Source: Chryseobacterium piperi
GTDB taxonomy: Bacteria; Bacteroidota; Bacteroidia; Flavobacteriales; Weeksellaceae
Direction of reading: 5' to 3'
Length of the DNA stretch: 64,000 nt
Assembly: GCF_002285635.2 (NCBI RefSeq)
Contig: NZ_CP023049.2
Coordinates: 3,782,001 to 3,846,000, forward strand
The notes beneath the pieces were generated by a model. That model ran no database searches. It was given only the letters and a program-made list of their open reading frames with translations, and had not been told where the DNA came from. Below are positions 54,755 through 64,000 of the stretch, one piece after another (within the stretch, counting starts at the first letter, position 1; every line of letters begins with the position of its first letter). A program made the translations under genes and the position numbers.

Positions 54755-55984
54755 ATGAAATTAATAGGACCATTTAAACAAATTGTTACGCTGTCTAATC
54801 TTCCATTAAGAGGTAAACTGTCTGATGAACAACTTGAAATAATTATTGATGGCGGAATTCTGATCAACAATAATACGATTGAAAAGGTTGGGGCTTTTGA
54901 AGAATTAATTGCTGAGAATCAATTTGCAGATTTGGAAAAAATAGAAGGAGAGTACATTGCTCTTCCTGCTTTTACAGATTCTCATACTCATATTTGTTTC
55001 GGAGGGAATAGAGCTAATGATTTTGCCATGAGAAATGCAGGTAAAACTTATCTTGAAATTGCTGAGAGTGGCGGCGGAATATGGAGCTCCGTACAGCATA
55101 CACGAGAAGCATCCGAAGAAGAATTATTGAAAACGTTAGTAGAACGAATCAATTTTCTGATTTCTCTGGGAATTACTACAATTGAAATAAAAAGTGGGTA
55201 TGGCTTGGACGTTGAGAATGAGCTGAAGATGCTTAGAATGATCAAAAGAGCTCAGGAACAAACAAAGGCAATGCTGGTTCCGACATGTCTTTCCGCCCAT
55301 TTGAAACCTCGGGACTTTGAGGGTGACAATCAGGAATATCTTAATTACATTATCACTAAAATATTACCAAAAGTTAAAGAAGAGAGTTTAGCAAAACGAG
55401 TAGATATTTTCATTGAAAAATCAGCATTCCAACCGGAAGAGAGCAAAGCATTTCTCTTAAAAACTAAAGAACTAGGTTTTGAAATAACAGTGCATGCAGA
55501 CCAATTTACGCCCGGAAGCTCAAGGATTGCTGTTGAGGTAGGTGCCAGATCTGCAGATCACCTGGAGGCCACTATTGATGAGGATATTGAGTTTATTGCT
55601 CAATCCGATACAGTGGCAACAGCATTGCCGGGAGCAAGCTTGGGATTAGGAGAAAAGTTCACTCCGGCACGAAAGTTGCTGGATGCAGGAGCTATTCTTG
55701 CAATAGCCAGTGACTGGAATCCCGGTTCTGCACCTATGGGCAACCTAATTACTCAGGCGTCCATCTTAGCAACTTATCAGAAGCTAACTACAGCAGAGGT
55801 TTTGGCGGGGATCACTTTCCGCTCTGCATACGCTCTGGGACTAGAAGACAGAGGAAGGCTGGAGCATGGTTTGAAAGCAGATTTTGTTGTTTTTAAAACC
55901 AATAATTTTCAAAACATATTGTATAATCAGGGAAGCTTGAATGCTGAAAAGGTTTATATTAATGGAGAAAAATGGGAGATATAG
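54755..55984 (+). CDS. hutI: Imidazolonepropionase
   Basis: Third step of histidine breakdown, hydrolysing imidazolonepropionate to formiminoglutamate; an amidohydrolase in the cytoplasm. The 409-residue length is typical. Metal ligands appear in FTDSHTHICFGGNR (H-x-H), TVHADQFTPG and the late ASDWNPGSAPMG; the family also shows ESGGGIWSSVQHTREAS and EIKSGYGLDVENELKML. It is followed by a BCCT transporter, hutG and an aldehyde dehydrogenase on the same strand. hutH and hutU are not in the window. Upstream spacer of about 280 bases has no other gene. Confidence 0.94.
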   Translation: MKLIGPFKQIVTLSNLPLRGKLSDEQLEIIIDGGILINNNTIEKVGAFEELIAENQFADLEKIEGEYIALPAFTDSHTHICFGGNRANDFAMRNAGKTYLEIAESGGGIWSSVQHTREASEEELLKTLVERINFLISLGITTIEIKSGYGLDVENELKMLRMIKRAQEQTKAMLVPTCLSAHLKPRDFEGDNQEYLNYIITKILPKVKEESLAKRVDIFIEKSAFQPEESKAFLLKTKELGFEITVHADQFTPGSSRIAVEVGARSADHLEATIDEDIEFIAQSDTVATALPGASLGLGEKFTPARKLLDAGAILAIASDWNPGSAPMGNLITQASILATYQKLTTAEVLAGITFRSAYALGLEDRGRLEHGLKADFVVFKTNNFQNILYNQGSLNAEKVYINGEKWEI

Positions 55985-56192
55985 TATTGATAAACTTTAC
56001 ATTCCGTTTTAATACCTTATTATAAATTTCCCGATATTATACAAATATTACTTTTTTTCAATACTGAAAAAGTGATTCTGTCGTAAGTGTGATTAATAAG
56101 AAAGAGCCATATCGTTTTTCTTACTTTTTTTGAGTGCTTCTGTTGCGGCTATGCAAGGATGATGTATCAACAATATAATACGAAAAATAAAT

Positions 56193-58208
56193 ATGATGAA
56201 ATTTCGAAATGTAAAGTCAACGTTCAACAAAGGAGTGACCATTCCAAGTTTAATTTTTATTATTGGGACTTGCTTTATATCAGGTGTTTATCCAAAATCA
56301 ACGGAGTATATTCTCAACATTGTTAAGAATTTTATTTTCGTTAACCTAAACTGGGTCTACGTTTGGTCGGTAACTATATTTGTTATTTTCCTGGTATATT
56401 TAATGTTTAGCAAGTATGCCAATATTAAATTAGGATCGAATGACAGCAAACCGGAATATTCTCTTTTTTCCTGGATCTCCATGCTTTTTGCTGCCGGGAT
56501 GGGAATTGGTTTAATATACTTCAGTGTCGCAGAACCTATGCAGCATTATTCTTCAGAAGTCTTTGCAGACAACCACTATATTAACAGGGCAAAACAGGCA
56601 CAGCTGTATACCTTCTTCCATTGGGGGATTCATGCCTGGGCTATTTATGGGATTGTAGGACTTTCTTTATCTTACTTCGCTTATCGTTATAGATTACCGC
56701 TTTCATTACGAAGCTGTTTCTATCCATTACTGAAAGATAAGATTAATGGAAGATGGGGTAATGTTATTGATATTTTTGCGCTTTGTTGTACTTTTTTCGG
56801 AATTACCACAACCTTAGGGTTTGGGGTTGTCCAGATTAACTCCGGTCTTCAGGTATTAGGTGTTATTCCTGAAAATAATTTCGGATACCAGATTATGATT
56901 GTGGTATTTTTGATCGCTTTATCTGTAATTTCAGCAACGACAGGTGTTAACAAAGGAGTGAAGTTGCTGAGTAATATTAATGTGATCAGTGTCATTGTAC
57001 TACTGTTATTTGTATTGATATTAGGTCCTACTGTTTATCTGATCGGAAGTTTTACGGAAGGATTGGGAAATTATATCAATAACTTTTTCGACCTTACTTT
57101 CAGTACTCATGTGTATGAGAAAAATACACTACCATGGTTTTATGACTGGACAATCTTATACTGGGCATGGTGGATCTCATGGTCTCCGTACGTAGGATTG
57201 TTTATTGCCAGAATTTCAAAAGGAAGAACTATCAAGGAGTTTATCCTTGCCGTTTTAATATTACCAACTTTATTTAATTTTATCTGGATGTCTGTTTTTG
57301 GAAACAGCGCCATTTGGTTTGATTTCAATATTGCAGGCGGACGATTGAGTGAACTGGCTTCGAACCCTGATGCATTGATGTTCCGCTTTTTAGAATACAT
57401 GCCTTTATCTACTATTAGCAGTGCTTTTGTTGTATTGATCATTATTATCTTTTTTGTGACTTCTGCGGATTCGGGGATATTTGTTATGAATAGTATAGCG
57501 ACAAAAAATGCTGCCAAATCACCTAAATGGCAAATTGCATTCTGGGGTATGCTTTTAGCTGTATTATCCCTTTTATTACTGAATGTGGGTGGATTAAAAG
57601 CACTTCAGAGTATGACGCTTATTACCGCGTTGCCTTTCTCTATTATCATCCTTTTCTTCATTGTCAGTTTAATGAAAGCCTTAATCATCGACCAGAAATA
57701 TTACGATAGGGACTTTTCTGCTTCTGCTATTCCGTGGTCGGGCGAATTCTGGAAAGAACGTTTGAAAAGGATTGTTTCGTTTAAAGATAATTCTTCTGTG
57801 GATCATTTTATTGAAACTACGGTTAAAGAAGGATTCCTGGAATTGCAAAAAGAATTTGCGGAGAATGGAATCGAAGTCAAAATGAACTATGGTAAAAATC
57901 CAACCAAAATAGAGATAGAAATTCACCATGGTCTTGTGAATAACTTTATTTACGGAATTAAAAATCAGAAAAAAACAGTCTCGGAGTATGTGATGAATGA
58001 AGAGAATCTTCCGGACCTTGACAACAGTACAACGCACTATCCGAAATCATATTTTGGAGATGGAAGAGAAGGGTATGATGTACAATATTTTACAAAGAAT
58101 GAACTGATTTCTGATATACTTAAACACTACGAGCGATTTTTAGAAATCATTTCGGAAGAAAAGAATGAAATGTTTATCAGTAGCAATGCTAATCAAAATA
58201 AAGACTAG
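56193..58208 (+). CDS. BCCT family transporter
   Basis: Secondary transporter of the betaine/choline/carnitine family, inner membrane, about twelve helices over residues 15-520 and a long cytoplasmic C-terminus (to 671). Family motifs: SWISMLFAAGMGIGLIYFSVAEPMQHY, WGIHAWAIYG and the substrate-binding tryptophan motif YWAWWISWSPYVGLFIARISKGRT. The GMGIGL sequence is that of the GxGxG-type helix 3 stretch, as in sodium-independent or choline-type members rather than proton-coupled CaiT; this is only a hint. It lies between hutI and hutG (208 and 116 base spacers), so transport of histidine-related compounds is possible though not a known BCCT role. Confidence 0.9.
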   Translation: MMKFRNVKSTFNKGVTIPSLIFIIGTCFISGVYPKSTEYILNIVKNFIFVNLNWVYVWSVTIFVIFLVYLMFSKYANIKLGSNDSKPEYSLFSWISMLFAAGMGIGLIYFSVAEPMQHYSSEVFADNHYINRAKQAQLYTFFHWGIHAWAIYGIVGLSLSYFAYRYRLPLSLRSCFYPLLKDKINGRWGNVIDIFALCCTFFGITTTLGFGVVQINSGLQVLGVIPENNFGYQIMIVVFLIALSVISATTGVNKGVKLLSNINVISVIVLLLFVLILGPTVYLIGSFTEGLGNYINNFFDLTFSTHVYEKNTLPWFYDWTILYWAWWISWSPYVGLFIARISKGRTIKEFILAVLILPTLFNFIWMSVFGNSAIWFDFNIAGGRLSELASNPDALMFRFLEYMPLSTISSAFVVLIIIIFFVTSADSGIFVMNSIATKNAAKSPKWQIAFWGMLLAVLSLLLLNVGGLKALQSMTLITALPFSIIILFFIVSLMKALIIDQKYYDRDFSASAIPWSGEFWKERLKRIVSFKDNSSVDHFIETTVKEGFLELQKEFAENGIEVKMNYGKNPTKIEIEIHHGLVNNFIYGIKNQKKTVSEYVMNEENLPDLDNSTTHYPKSYFGDGREGYDVQYFTKNELISDILKHYERFLEIISEEKNEMFISSNANQNKD

Positions 58209-58324
58209 AATTCTCTTTAAATAATCCATTTTTACAGGTGATAAAAACTAGTTTTATATATAAACAATATTATTTAGCTTTACTGGATATAACGGTGTAA
58301 CTAAAATTGAATTTATAAAGGCTT

Positions 58325-59248
58325 ATGTTTCAAAATATTTGGCAGGGTAGATTAGATGGAGAAGGGCTCCTTTTTCATAGAATTTTTCAACGGGTAAAAA
58401 CAGAAAGTGATTATGATGCTATTTCCGCAGGGGATTTCGTTTTACACGGATTTGCTGTTGAAGAAGGAGTCAGAAGAAATAAAGGAAGGCTTGGTGCTAA
58501 AGATGCACCGGATGTTATTAGAAAGAATATGTCTAATTTTCCGGTAATCCTTCCAGATTTTTCTCTACTTGATTTTGGGGATATTACCTGTGATGACGGC
58601 AATCTGGAAAATACCCAGAACACGCTTGCAAAGAATGTTTCCAAAGTTCTTTTGAAGGGTGGAAAGTCACTCGTTATAGGCGGTGGGCATGAATTGACTT
58701 ATGCGCATTATCTGGGTGTAAAAACAGCATTTCCGGAGCAGAAAATAGGAATCATCAATATCGATGCTCACTTTGACAATCGACAGCCGGAAGAAGGGGT
58801 AGGAGCAAGCTCAGGAACCGGATTCTGGCAGATCGCTCAGGAAGGAAAAATCAATTCCCTGCATATGGGTATCCAAAGGAATTCCAATACCTTAAAATTA
58901 TTTGATACAGCTCATCAATTCGGAATGAAATATATTCTGGCGGATGAATTGTTTTTCGAAAATCTTCCTTCGATTTATCAGCGTATTGAAGATCTCCTCA
59001 ATGAAGTAGATGTTGTTTATCTTACCATTTGTATGGATGTTTTCAACGCATCTATTGCCCCGGGAGTATCTGCTTCGGCGTATAACGGGATTTTTGCTGA
59101 TGCTGCTTTTATGCATTTATACAGACGTATTTTAAAGAGTGAGAAGCTCGTTGCCCTGGATGTAGCGGAGGTCAATCCTTCATATGATATCCAAGAGAGG
59201 ACAGCGAGGTTAGCAGCAAGTCTTGTAAATGAATGGTTTATGATATAA
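58325..59248 (+). CDS. hutG: Formimidoylglutamase (arginase/ureohydrolase family)
   Basis: Arginase-fold, manganese-dependent enzyme cleaving formiminoglutamate to glutamate and formamide, the final hut step. The metal-binding set is complete: IGGGHELTYAH, INIDAHFDNRQ and ICMDVFNASIAPGVSA, with GASSGTGF before the last. 307 residues, normal length. The hutI neighbour two genes upstream favours HutG over agmatinase or arginase. A GLGAKDAPDVIRK-like segment near residue 60 is the family N-terminal mark. Confidence 0.88.
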   Translation: MFQNIWQGRLDGEGLLFHRIFQRVKTESDYDAISAGDFVLHGFAVEEGVRRNKGRLGAKDAPDVIRKNMSNFPVILPDFSLLDFGDITCDDGNLENTQNTLAKNVSKVLLKGGKSLVIGGGHELTYAHYLGVKTAFPEQKIGIINIDAHFDNRQPEEGVGASSGTGFWQIAQEGKINSLHMGIQRNSNTLKLFDTAHQFGMKYILADELFFENLPSIYQRIEDLLNEVDVVYLTICMDVFNASIAPGVSASAYNGIFADAAFMHLYRRILKSEKLVALDVAEVNPSYDIQERTARLAASLVNEWFMI

Positions 59249-59385
59249 CCCAAAAAATATATTCTTTTAATAGAGAAAATCATTATTTTATTTAACTTAA
59301 AGGAACAAAATTTGTTGCTTTGTTCATGCTTTTACCTGTAAAAGCAGTCTAAATTCATTTTTGAATTTGAAACAAAAATTACATT

Positions 59386-60678
59386 ATGGAAGAATTAATT
59401 GAAAATAAACTTATCAAGGCGGATAAGGCTTTTTCAGAATGGAAGAAAGTGTCTTTTGAAGAAAGACAGAAATTAATTGCAAAGGCAGCTGATATTTTAA
59501 AGAATAATTCAGAGAAGTTTGGCGAAATTATTACCGGGGAAATGAATAAACCCATTTCACAGTCAATTGCTGAGGTAGAAAAATCTGCATTGATGATGGA
59601 TTATTATGCGGACGCTGAAAATATTTTAAAGCCGGAGAAAATAGAATCTGAATATAAATTTTCTGAAGTTCATTATATCCCAAAAGGAGTTATTTTAGGA
59701 GTTATGCCATGGAATTTCCCTTTCTGGCAGGTATTGAGATTTGCAACTCCTGCTATTTTATCGGGGAATACGGTGGTATTAAAGCATGCTTCCATTTGCT
59801 TTGGAAGTGGTAACGCAATAGAACAAATATTTTTGGAAGCAGGTTTTCCGGAAGGCGTTTTTCAAAACCTGGAAGTAGGACATAAAGAAGTGAAGGCGAT
59901 CCTTGAACATGATGCTGTAAAGGGAGTAAGCTTAACAGGAAGTGGAAAAGCAGGTGGAGAAGTGGCTTCTATTGCTGGTCTGAACATCAAAAAATCTCTG
60001 CTTGAATTAGGAGGGAGTGATGCATTCATCGTATTGGATGATGCAGATTTGGATAAAGCAGCAAAAGTAGGAGCGCAGGCAAGACTACAAAATTGTGGAC
60101 AGACTTGTGTGGCTGCCAAGAGATTCATTATCAATGAAAAAGTTGAAGCTGAATTTTTGCCTAAATTTATTGAAGAATATAAGAAATTTGTGCCTGCAGA
60201 TCCTATGGCTAAAGAAACGAAAATCAGTGGGATGGCAAGACCTGATTTAGCAGATGATCTGGAAAATCAGTTCAATAAAGCCTTAGAAAATGGAGCTGAA
60301 ATAATTATTCCATTGGAGAGGATTTCTGAAAATGAATTTAATCCGGGATTAATCCGAGTGAAAGAAGGAAATCCAATTTTACAGGAAGAGCTGTTTGGAC
60401 CTTTAGGAATGGTTATGATTGCTAAAGATGATGAAGAAGCGTTACAAATGGCCAATGACATTCCTTTCGGACTATCGAATTCTGTCTGGACAAGCACAGA
60501 GGCCCGTCAGTTATTTTTCATAGAAAATTTAGAATCCGGAACGGTCAATATCAATAGAATGACCAGCTCTGACCCACGTTTCCCTTTTGGAGGAACAAAA
60601 GGCTCAGGGTATGGGACAGAACTTTCATTAATTGCTTTAAAAGAATTTGTTACCCCTAAAACGATTGTGGGAAATTGA
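59386..60678 (+). CDS. NAD(P)-dependent succinate-semialdehyde dehydrogenase-like aldehyde dehydrogenase
   Basis: Cytoplasmic aldehyde dehydrogenase. PWNFPFWQVLRFATPAILSGN and the cofactor loop LTGSGKAGGEVAS are conserved; the general base is in LLELGGSDAF and the catalytic cysteine in NCGQTCVAAKRF. C-terminal QEELFGPLGMVM and NRMTSSDPRFPFGGTKGSGYG resemble the GabD/Sad branch. At 430 residues it is slightly shorter than the usual 450-480, with a short N-terminus like the Sad/AldH type. It follows hutG by 137 bases; a link to glutamate-derived carbon is possible. Ends at a perfect palindromic terminator. Confidence 0.88.
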   Translation: MEELIENKLIKADKAFSEWKKVSFEERQKLIAKAADILKNNSEKFGEIITGEMNKPISQSIAEVEKSALMMDYYADAENILKPEKIESEYKFSEVHYIPKGVILGVMPWNFPFWQVLRFATPAILSGNTVVLKHASICFGSGNAIEQIFLEAGFPEGVFQNLEVGHKEVKAILEHDAVKGVSLTGSGKAGGEVASIAGLNIKKSLLELGGSDAFIVLDDADLDKAAKVGAQARLQNCGQTCVAAKRFIINEKVEAEFLPKFIEEYKKFVPADPMAKETKISGMARPDLADDLENQFNKALENGAEIIIPLERISENEFNPGLIRVKEGNPILQEELFGPLGMVMIAKDDEEALQMANDIPFGLSNSVWTSTEARQLFFIENLESGTVNINRMTSSDPRFPFGGTKGSGYGTELSLIALKEFVTPKTIVGN

Positions 60679-60730
60679 TTTTCTTTTGTAGAATGTATTA
60701 ATGATTTTTGATACTTAATATACAATATAA

Positions 60731-60764
60731 AAAAATAACTCCTGAATATTCAGGAGTTATTTTT
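60731..60764. terminator. Bidirectional terminator between the aldehyde dehydrogenase and pyk
   Basis: A perfect inverted repeat of 34 bases centred at 60747/60748 (inner CTCCTGAATATTCAGGAG), with A and T runs at its ends. Confidence 0.92.
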
Positions 60765-60817
60765 TATTTCAATTTGAAAAGCAATTCTGCCTTTCAGCTT
60801 TTTTTGCCTTTTTGCTT

Positions 60818-62263
60818 TTAAACCGTAGTTAATCTCAGCGTATTTGTTTTCCCTCCTTCATAAGATGGAGTAGCATTGATATTGATTACAAAATCTCCAC
60901 TTTCAATATAGCCATAATTATGCGTCAGCATATTAACCTGGATAATGGTTTCGTCTGTTGATTTATTCATGTCATAATAATAAGCATGAACTCCCCAAAG
61001 TAGATTTAACATGGTAATTACCCTCTTATTTCCACTATAAACGATAATGTGGGAATTAGGTCTGTGTGCAGAAAGTTGGAACGCTGTATAGCCTGAATGG
61101 GTCAAAGTAACAATTGCAGTTACATTAGTTGTTTTAGCAATCCTTACGGCAGCCAAACATACCCTGTTTGTTATAAACCTCTCGTCAATACAGTTGTAAT
61201 CTTTTTCAATAGGCTCATTTTTGTGCTGATAGAAATTGGTTTTTTCTATATTCTGAACAATTTTAGCCATGTTCTCAACAACCTGTATAGGATATCTCCC
61301 TACAGAAGTCTCTCCTGAAAGCATTACGGCATCCGCTCCATCCAATACAGAGTTGGCCACGTCATTTACTTCAGCTCTTGTAGGAGTTAAGCTATTGATC
61401 ATGGTTTCCATCATCTGAGTGGCAATGATAACCGGCTTGGAATAGAATCTTGCTTTTTCAACCAGGTTTTTCTGGATAGCAGGAACTTCTTCCATAGGAA
61501 CTTCCACTCCTAAGTCTCCACGGGCAACCATCAATCCATCACACTCCAATAAGATTTCATCAATATTTTTTACCCCTTCAGGTTTTTCAATTTTAGCGAT
61601 GATCGGAGTTTTGAACTTTCCGTTTGGATGTTTCTTGATCAATTCTTTCAAATCGATTATATCCTGTGCATGACGTACAAAAGAAAGTGCAATCCAGTCC
61701 ACTTCCATGTCAAGCATGAAATTCGCATCCTGAATATCTTTTTCCGTTAAAGCAGGAAGAGAAACATTGGTATTAGGAAGGTTGACCCCTTTTTTAGAAC
61801 TTAGTGGTCCCCCTTGAATTGTTTTTGCTTTTACCGTATCCTTTTGATTGGTTTCAATAACTTCCAAAACTAATTTTCCGTCATCAATCAAGATTCTTTC
61901 CCCTACATTCACATCTTGAGGAAACTGTTGGTAAGTCATGTAAACTTTGGTAGAATCTCCCTCAATTTTTTCATTGGTAAACGTTAAGATATCTCCAGGA
62001 TTAAGATATGATCCCTCCTTTACGACTCCTACTCTTAATTTAGGACCTTGCAAATCCCCTAAAATACTTACAGAGTATCCATGTTCCTTATTGAGTTCTC
62101 TAATGATATCAATATTGGATCGAACTAAGTCATAATCTGCATGTGAAAAATTTATTCTAAAAACGTCAACACCTGCTTTCATAAGTCCTAACATGACTTC
62201 TTTAGATGATGATGCAGGGCCAAGCGTTGCGATAATTTTTGTCTTCTTTAAATACTTATTCAT
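60818..62263 (-). CDS. pyk: Pyruvate kinase
   Basis: Final ATP-forming step of glycolysis. The start MNKYLKKTKIIATLGPASSS at 62263 matches the family; an upstream in-frame ATG at 62293 would run deep into the preceding gene. Active-site marks: RINFSHADYD, KIEKPEGVKNIDEIL (catalytic Lys), MVARGDLGVEVPMEEVPAIQK and AVMLSGETSVGRYP. About 481 residues, typical length. The start overlaps the stop of the IPExxxVDY gene by eight bases, so it is the last gene of the fabF-rnc-IPExxxVDY-pyk operon. Confidence 0.96.
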   Translation of the reverse strand: MNKYLKKTKIIATLGPASSSKEVMLGLMKAGVDVFRINFSHADYDLVRSNIDIIRELNKEHGYSVSILGDLQGPKLRVGVVKEGSYLNPGDILTFTNEKIEGDSTKVYMTYQQFPQDVNVGERILIDDGKLVLEVIETNQKDTVKAKTIQGGPLSSKKGVNLPNTNVSLPALTEKDIQDANFMLDMEVDWIALSFVRHAQDIIDLKELIKKHPNGKFKTPIIAKIEKPEGVKNIDEILLECDGLMVARGDLGVEVPMEEVPAIQKNLVEKARFYSKPVIIATQMMETMINSLTPTRAEVNDVANSVLDGADAVMLSGETSVGRYPIQVVENMAKIVQNIEKTNFYQHKNEPIEKDYNCIDERFITNRVCLAAVRIAKTTNVTAIVTLTHSGYTAFQLSAHRPNSHIIVYSGNKRVITMLNLLWGVHAYYYDMNKSTDETIIQVNMLTHNYGYIESGDFVININATPSYEGGKTNTLRLTTV

Positions 62264-62729
62264 AATACTGGATAATTTGATAAAGTTCCTCATCAGAACT
62301 TAGTGTATAATCTTGAATTGGAAAAACAAGATTTTCAGGGAGCAAAATTACGGAAAAATCAGGAAACTGTTCCGAACTATGCAGAATATATTCCACATCT
62401 ACCTGATTATTTAATAAAAATTTAATGTTTTCTTCTTCTGAAAAGAGCTCAGTCTGTAATTTTTTTTGCTTACTTTCTGATGACCTGTTGGAAATGAACG
62501 TAAAACAGGTTTTGGTAAATTTGTGATAAGCTTCAAATCTTGAGAAGTAATAATCGTAGTATAATCCATGGAAAACCAGGTCTTCTATTCTGGAAAACTT
62601 AAGATCATTGTTTTGATTTACTTTGAAAAAAAACTCGTAATCGGGTATATTTTTTGCTAATCTTACCAGTCCTATGGCAATATCTTCAAATTCTATATCG
62701 TCTAGATCATAAAGTTTTTGAATTTCCAA
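62256..62729 (-). CDS. IPExxxVDY family protein
   Basis: 157-residue protein of a Flavobacteriia-specific family of unknown function that I recall lying between rnc and pyk. N-terminal LYDLDDIEFEDIAIGLVRLAK, then DYEFFFKVNQNNDLKFSRIED; NNQVDVEYILHSSEQFPDFS fits the conserved family segment, although the exact I-P-E motif of the name is replaced or drifted here. No signal or membrane segment. Its start lies inside the end of rnc (23-base overlap) and its end inside the start of pyk (8-base overlap). Confidence 0.8.
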   Translation of the reverse strand: MEIQKLYDLDDIEFEDIAIGLVRLAKNIPDYEFFFKVNQNNDLKFSRIEDLVFHGLYYDYYFSRFEAYHKFTKTCFTFISNRSSESKQKKLQTELFSEEENIKFLLNNQVDVEYILHSSEQFPDFSVILLPENLVFPIQDYTLSSDEELYQIIQYYE

Positions 62730-63468
62730 GTATATTTTCTTTTTTGTTTAAAATATAAAATGCCCGTTGTGCAGCTTTTTCTTCCGCCTTCTTTTTCGAA
62801 GTTTCAGTAGCGTTGGCAATCTTCTCATCTCCCAGCCATACATGGCAGCGAAATACGATCGCTTTATTAGCCTGAACCTCTTCGCAGGTTTCATACTTTA
62901 TATGCAGCTTTTTCTTCTGGCTCCATTCAAGCAGAAGGCCTTTGTAGCTTACAATTTTATTTTCGAGTTTATTAATCTCAGAGGGCGTCAGTAGTCGTTC
63001 CAAAATGATCTTTTTACAAGTATCATATTGAAAGTCCAGATAAACAGCACCGATTAATGCCTCAAATAAGTTTCCGGAGATATTTTCGCCTAAAGCTACA
63101 GAATTTTGTTTGATTAAAAGATCAGTCAGCTTTAAATCTTCCCCTAATTTATTAAGATTTTTCCTATTAACAATCTTAGATTTCATTTGTGTTAAATATC
63201 CTTCATTAGCCCGAGGATAAGTCTGAAACAAATGACAAGAGATAATTGTACCCAAAACAGAATCTCCCAAAAATTCAAGCCTTTCGTAATTACTGTCTTG
63301 ATTTTTAGAAGAATTTTTCAAAGAAAAAGCTTCCCGGTAAAGAGCAACATTTTCTACCTCAGTACCTAATATCTTATTGAGTTCAGTGCTGAGAAAATAG
63401 TCTCTCTCCGTTAATTTTCTTTTTCTTTGTTTGAGAAGGAATTTAGAAAAGTATTTCTGTAACTCCAT
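62707..63468 (-). CDS. rnc: Ribonuclease III
   Basis: Double-strand-specific endoribonuclease for rRNA and mRNA processing. The signature NYERLEFLGDSVLG with the catalytic acidic residues is at about residues 61-74, the second acidic site is NLFEALIGAVYLD, and the C-terminal double-stranded RNA-binding domain is SYKGLLLEWSQKKKLHIKYE through TSKKKAEEKAAQRAFYIL. 253 residues. Nine bases after fabF, so same operon. Confidence 0.95.
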   Translation of the reverse strand: MELQKYFSKFLLKQRKRKLTERDYFLSTELNKILGTEVENVALYREAFSLKNSSKNQDSNYERLEFLGDSVLGTIISCHLFQTYPRANEGYLTQMKSKIVNRKNLNKLGEDLKLTDLLIKQNSVALGENISGNLFEALIGAVYLDFQYDTCKKIILERLLTPSEINKLENKIVSYKGLLLEWSQKKKLHIKYETCEEVQANKAIVFRCHVWLGDEKIANATETSKKKAEEKAAQRAFYILNKKENILGNSKTL

Positions 63469-63477
63469 TCAGTAAAT

Positions 63478-64000
63478 TTAGATTTTCATAAACAGAACGC
63501 AGGCATTATGCCCACCAAATCCAAAAGTATTGCTCATGGCTACTTTTACATCTTTTTTCACAGCTTCATTAAATGTAAAATTAAGTCTGCTGTCAATATT
63601 TTCATCATCAGTAAAATGATTGATGGTAGGAGGAACTGTACCATGAATAATAGTTCCCAACGCAGCAATCGCCTCAATAACTCCGGCAACACCCAGAAGG
63701 TGACCCGTCATTGATTTGGTAGAATTAATCTGAATGTCGTAAGCGTGCTCTCCTAATAATTTAGAAATTGCATTAGATTCTGCAATGTCTCCTAATGGAG
63801 TAGATGTACCATGCATGTTGATATGATCTACTTCATCAGCAGTTAACCCTGCGTCTTCCAAACAGTTTTTCATTACTAAATAAGCGCCTAAACCTTCAGG
63901 ATGAGGTGCTGTCATATGATGTGCATCTGCACTTAGACCGCCTCCTTTCAATTCTGCGTAAATTGTTGCGCCACGTTTTACCGCGTGCTCATATTCTTCA
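63478..64000 (-). CDS. fabF: 3-oxoacyl-ACP synthase II, C-terminal part (5' end outside window)
   Basis: Condensing enzyme of fatty-acid elongation. The frame is open to base 64000, so the N-terminus lies beyond the window; about 173 residues are visible. Thiolase-fold marks: ELKGGGLSADAHHMTAPHPEG, the first active-site histidine in INMHGTSTPLGD, NSTKSMTGHLLGVAGVIEAI (Lys and second His) and the glycine-rich C-terminus NTFGFGGHNACVLF. KAS II (FabF) rather than FabB is favoured by the rnc neighbour and by sequence. The catalytic cysteine is outside the window. Confidence 0.95.
   Translation of the reverse strand, partial: EEYEHAVKRGATIYAELKGGGLSADAHHMTAPHPEGLGAYLVMKNCLEDAGLTADEVDHINMHGTSTPLGDIAESNAISKLLGEHAYDIQINSTKSMTGHLLGVAGVIEAIAALGTIIHGTVPPTINHFTDDENIDSRLNFTFNEAVKKDVKVAMSNTFGFGGHNACVLFMKI

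Overview
The window is one contiguous stretch of an AT-rich Flavobacteriales (Bacteroidota) chromosome, most likely Chryseobacterium or a close Weeksellaceae relative. The reasons are the flavobacterial promoter motif TAnnTTTG upstream of many genes (sometimes with TTG 17-23 bp further up), absence of Shine-Dalgarno sites, type IX secretion (T9SS) C-terminal domains, lineage families (PUR/DUF3276, IPExxxVDY, DUF2480, DUF6452, DUF6048, long NusB) and bacillithiol gene bshB1. No phage, insertion sequence, CRISPR array or rRNA operon was seen; one tRNA (His) is present.

Layout. 1-1.6 kb: 3' part of leuS. 1.9-7.7 kb: energy-transduction block exbB-exbD-exbD-tonB, then a small membrane protein, a PstS-like lipoprotein and a TPR protein. 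7.8-8.6 kb: bshB1 and tRNA-His. 8.7-9.25 kb: non-coding, with degenerate repeats. 9.3-13.3 kb: PUR-family protein and ABC exporter facing nusB-DUF1573-yajC. 13.5-15.5 kb: an SDR and an MscS channel. 15.6-18.9 kb: NHEJ locus ku-ligD, where ligD is split by a -1 frame change at a run of nine A. 19-21 kb: a Crp/Fnr regulator and a divergent PurA, whose promoters carry the same 16-bp element at the same position over the -33 box. 21-30.5 kb: aspS, MATE exporter, ribosomal protein THX, DUF937, DUF2480, lpxB, a flavin amine oxidase, comEC. 30.6-34.1 kb: sdhCAB. 34.3-38.6 kb: a thioredoxin-fold lipoprotein without CXXC, rlmD preceded by a small repeat-built reading frame, and a DUF6452-DUF6048 pair. 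38.8-51.1 kb: three secreted T9SS metalloproteases, one of 2149 residues built from repeated FnIII and GEVED modules. 51.2-54.5 kb (minus strand): coaE, an MBL hydrolase, a PaiB-like protein, ruvB. 54.7-60.7 kb: hutI, a BCCT transporter, hutG and an aldehyde dehydrogenase, pointing to histidine use. 60.8-64 kb (minus strand): fabF (cut by the window edge), rnc, IPExxxVDY and pyk.

Most of the window is ordinary chromosome. The parts that merit a second look are the paired crp/purA operators, the divergent PurA, the ligD frameshift, the repeat peptide overlapping the rlmD start codon, the protease module array, and several genes whose -7 box lies only 4-5 bases before the ATG and so may have leaderless mRNAs. 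All functions are read from sequence motifs and family knowledge; no database search was run.
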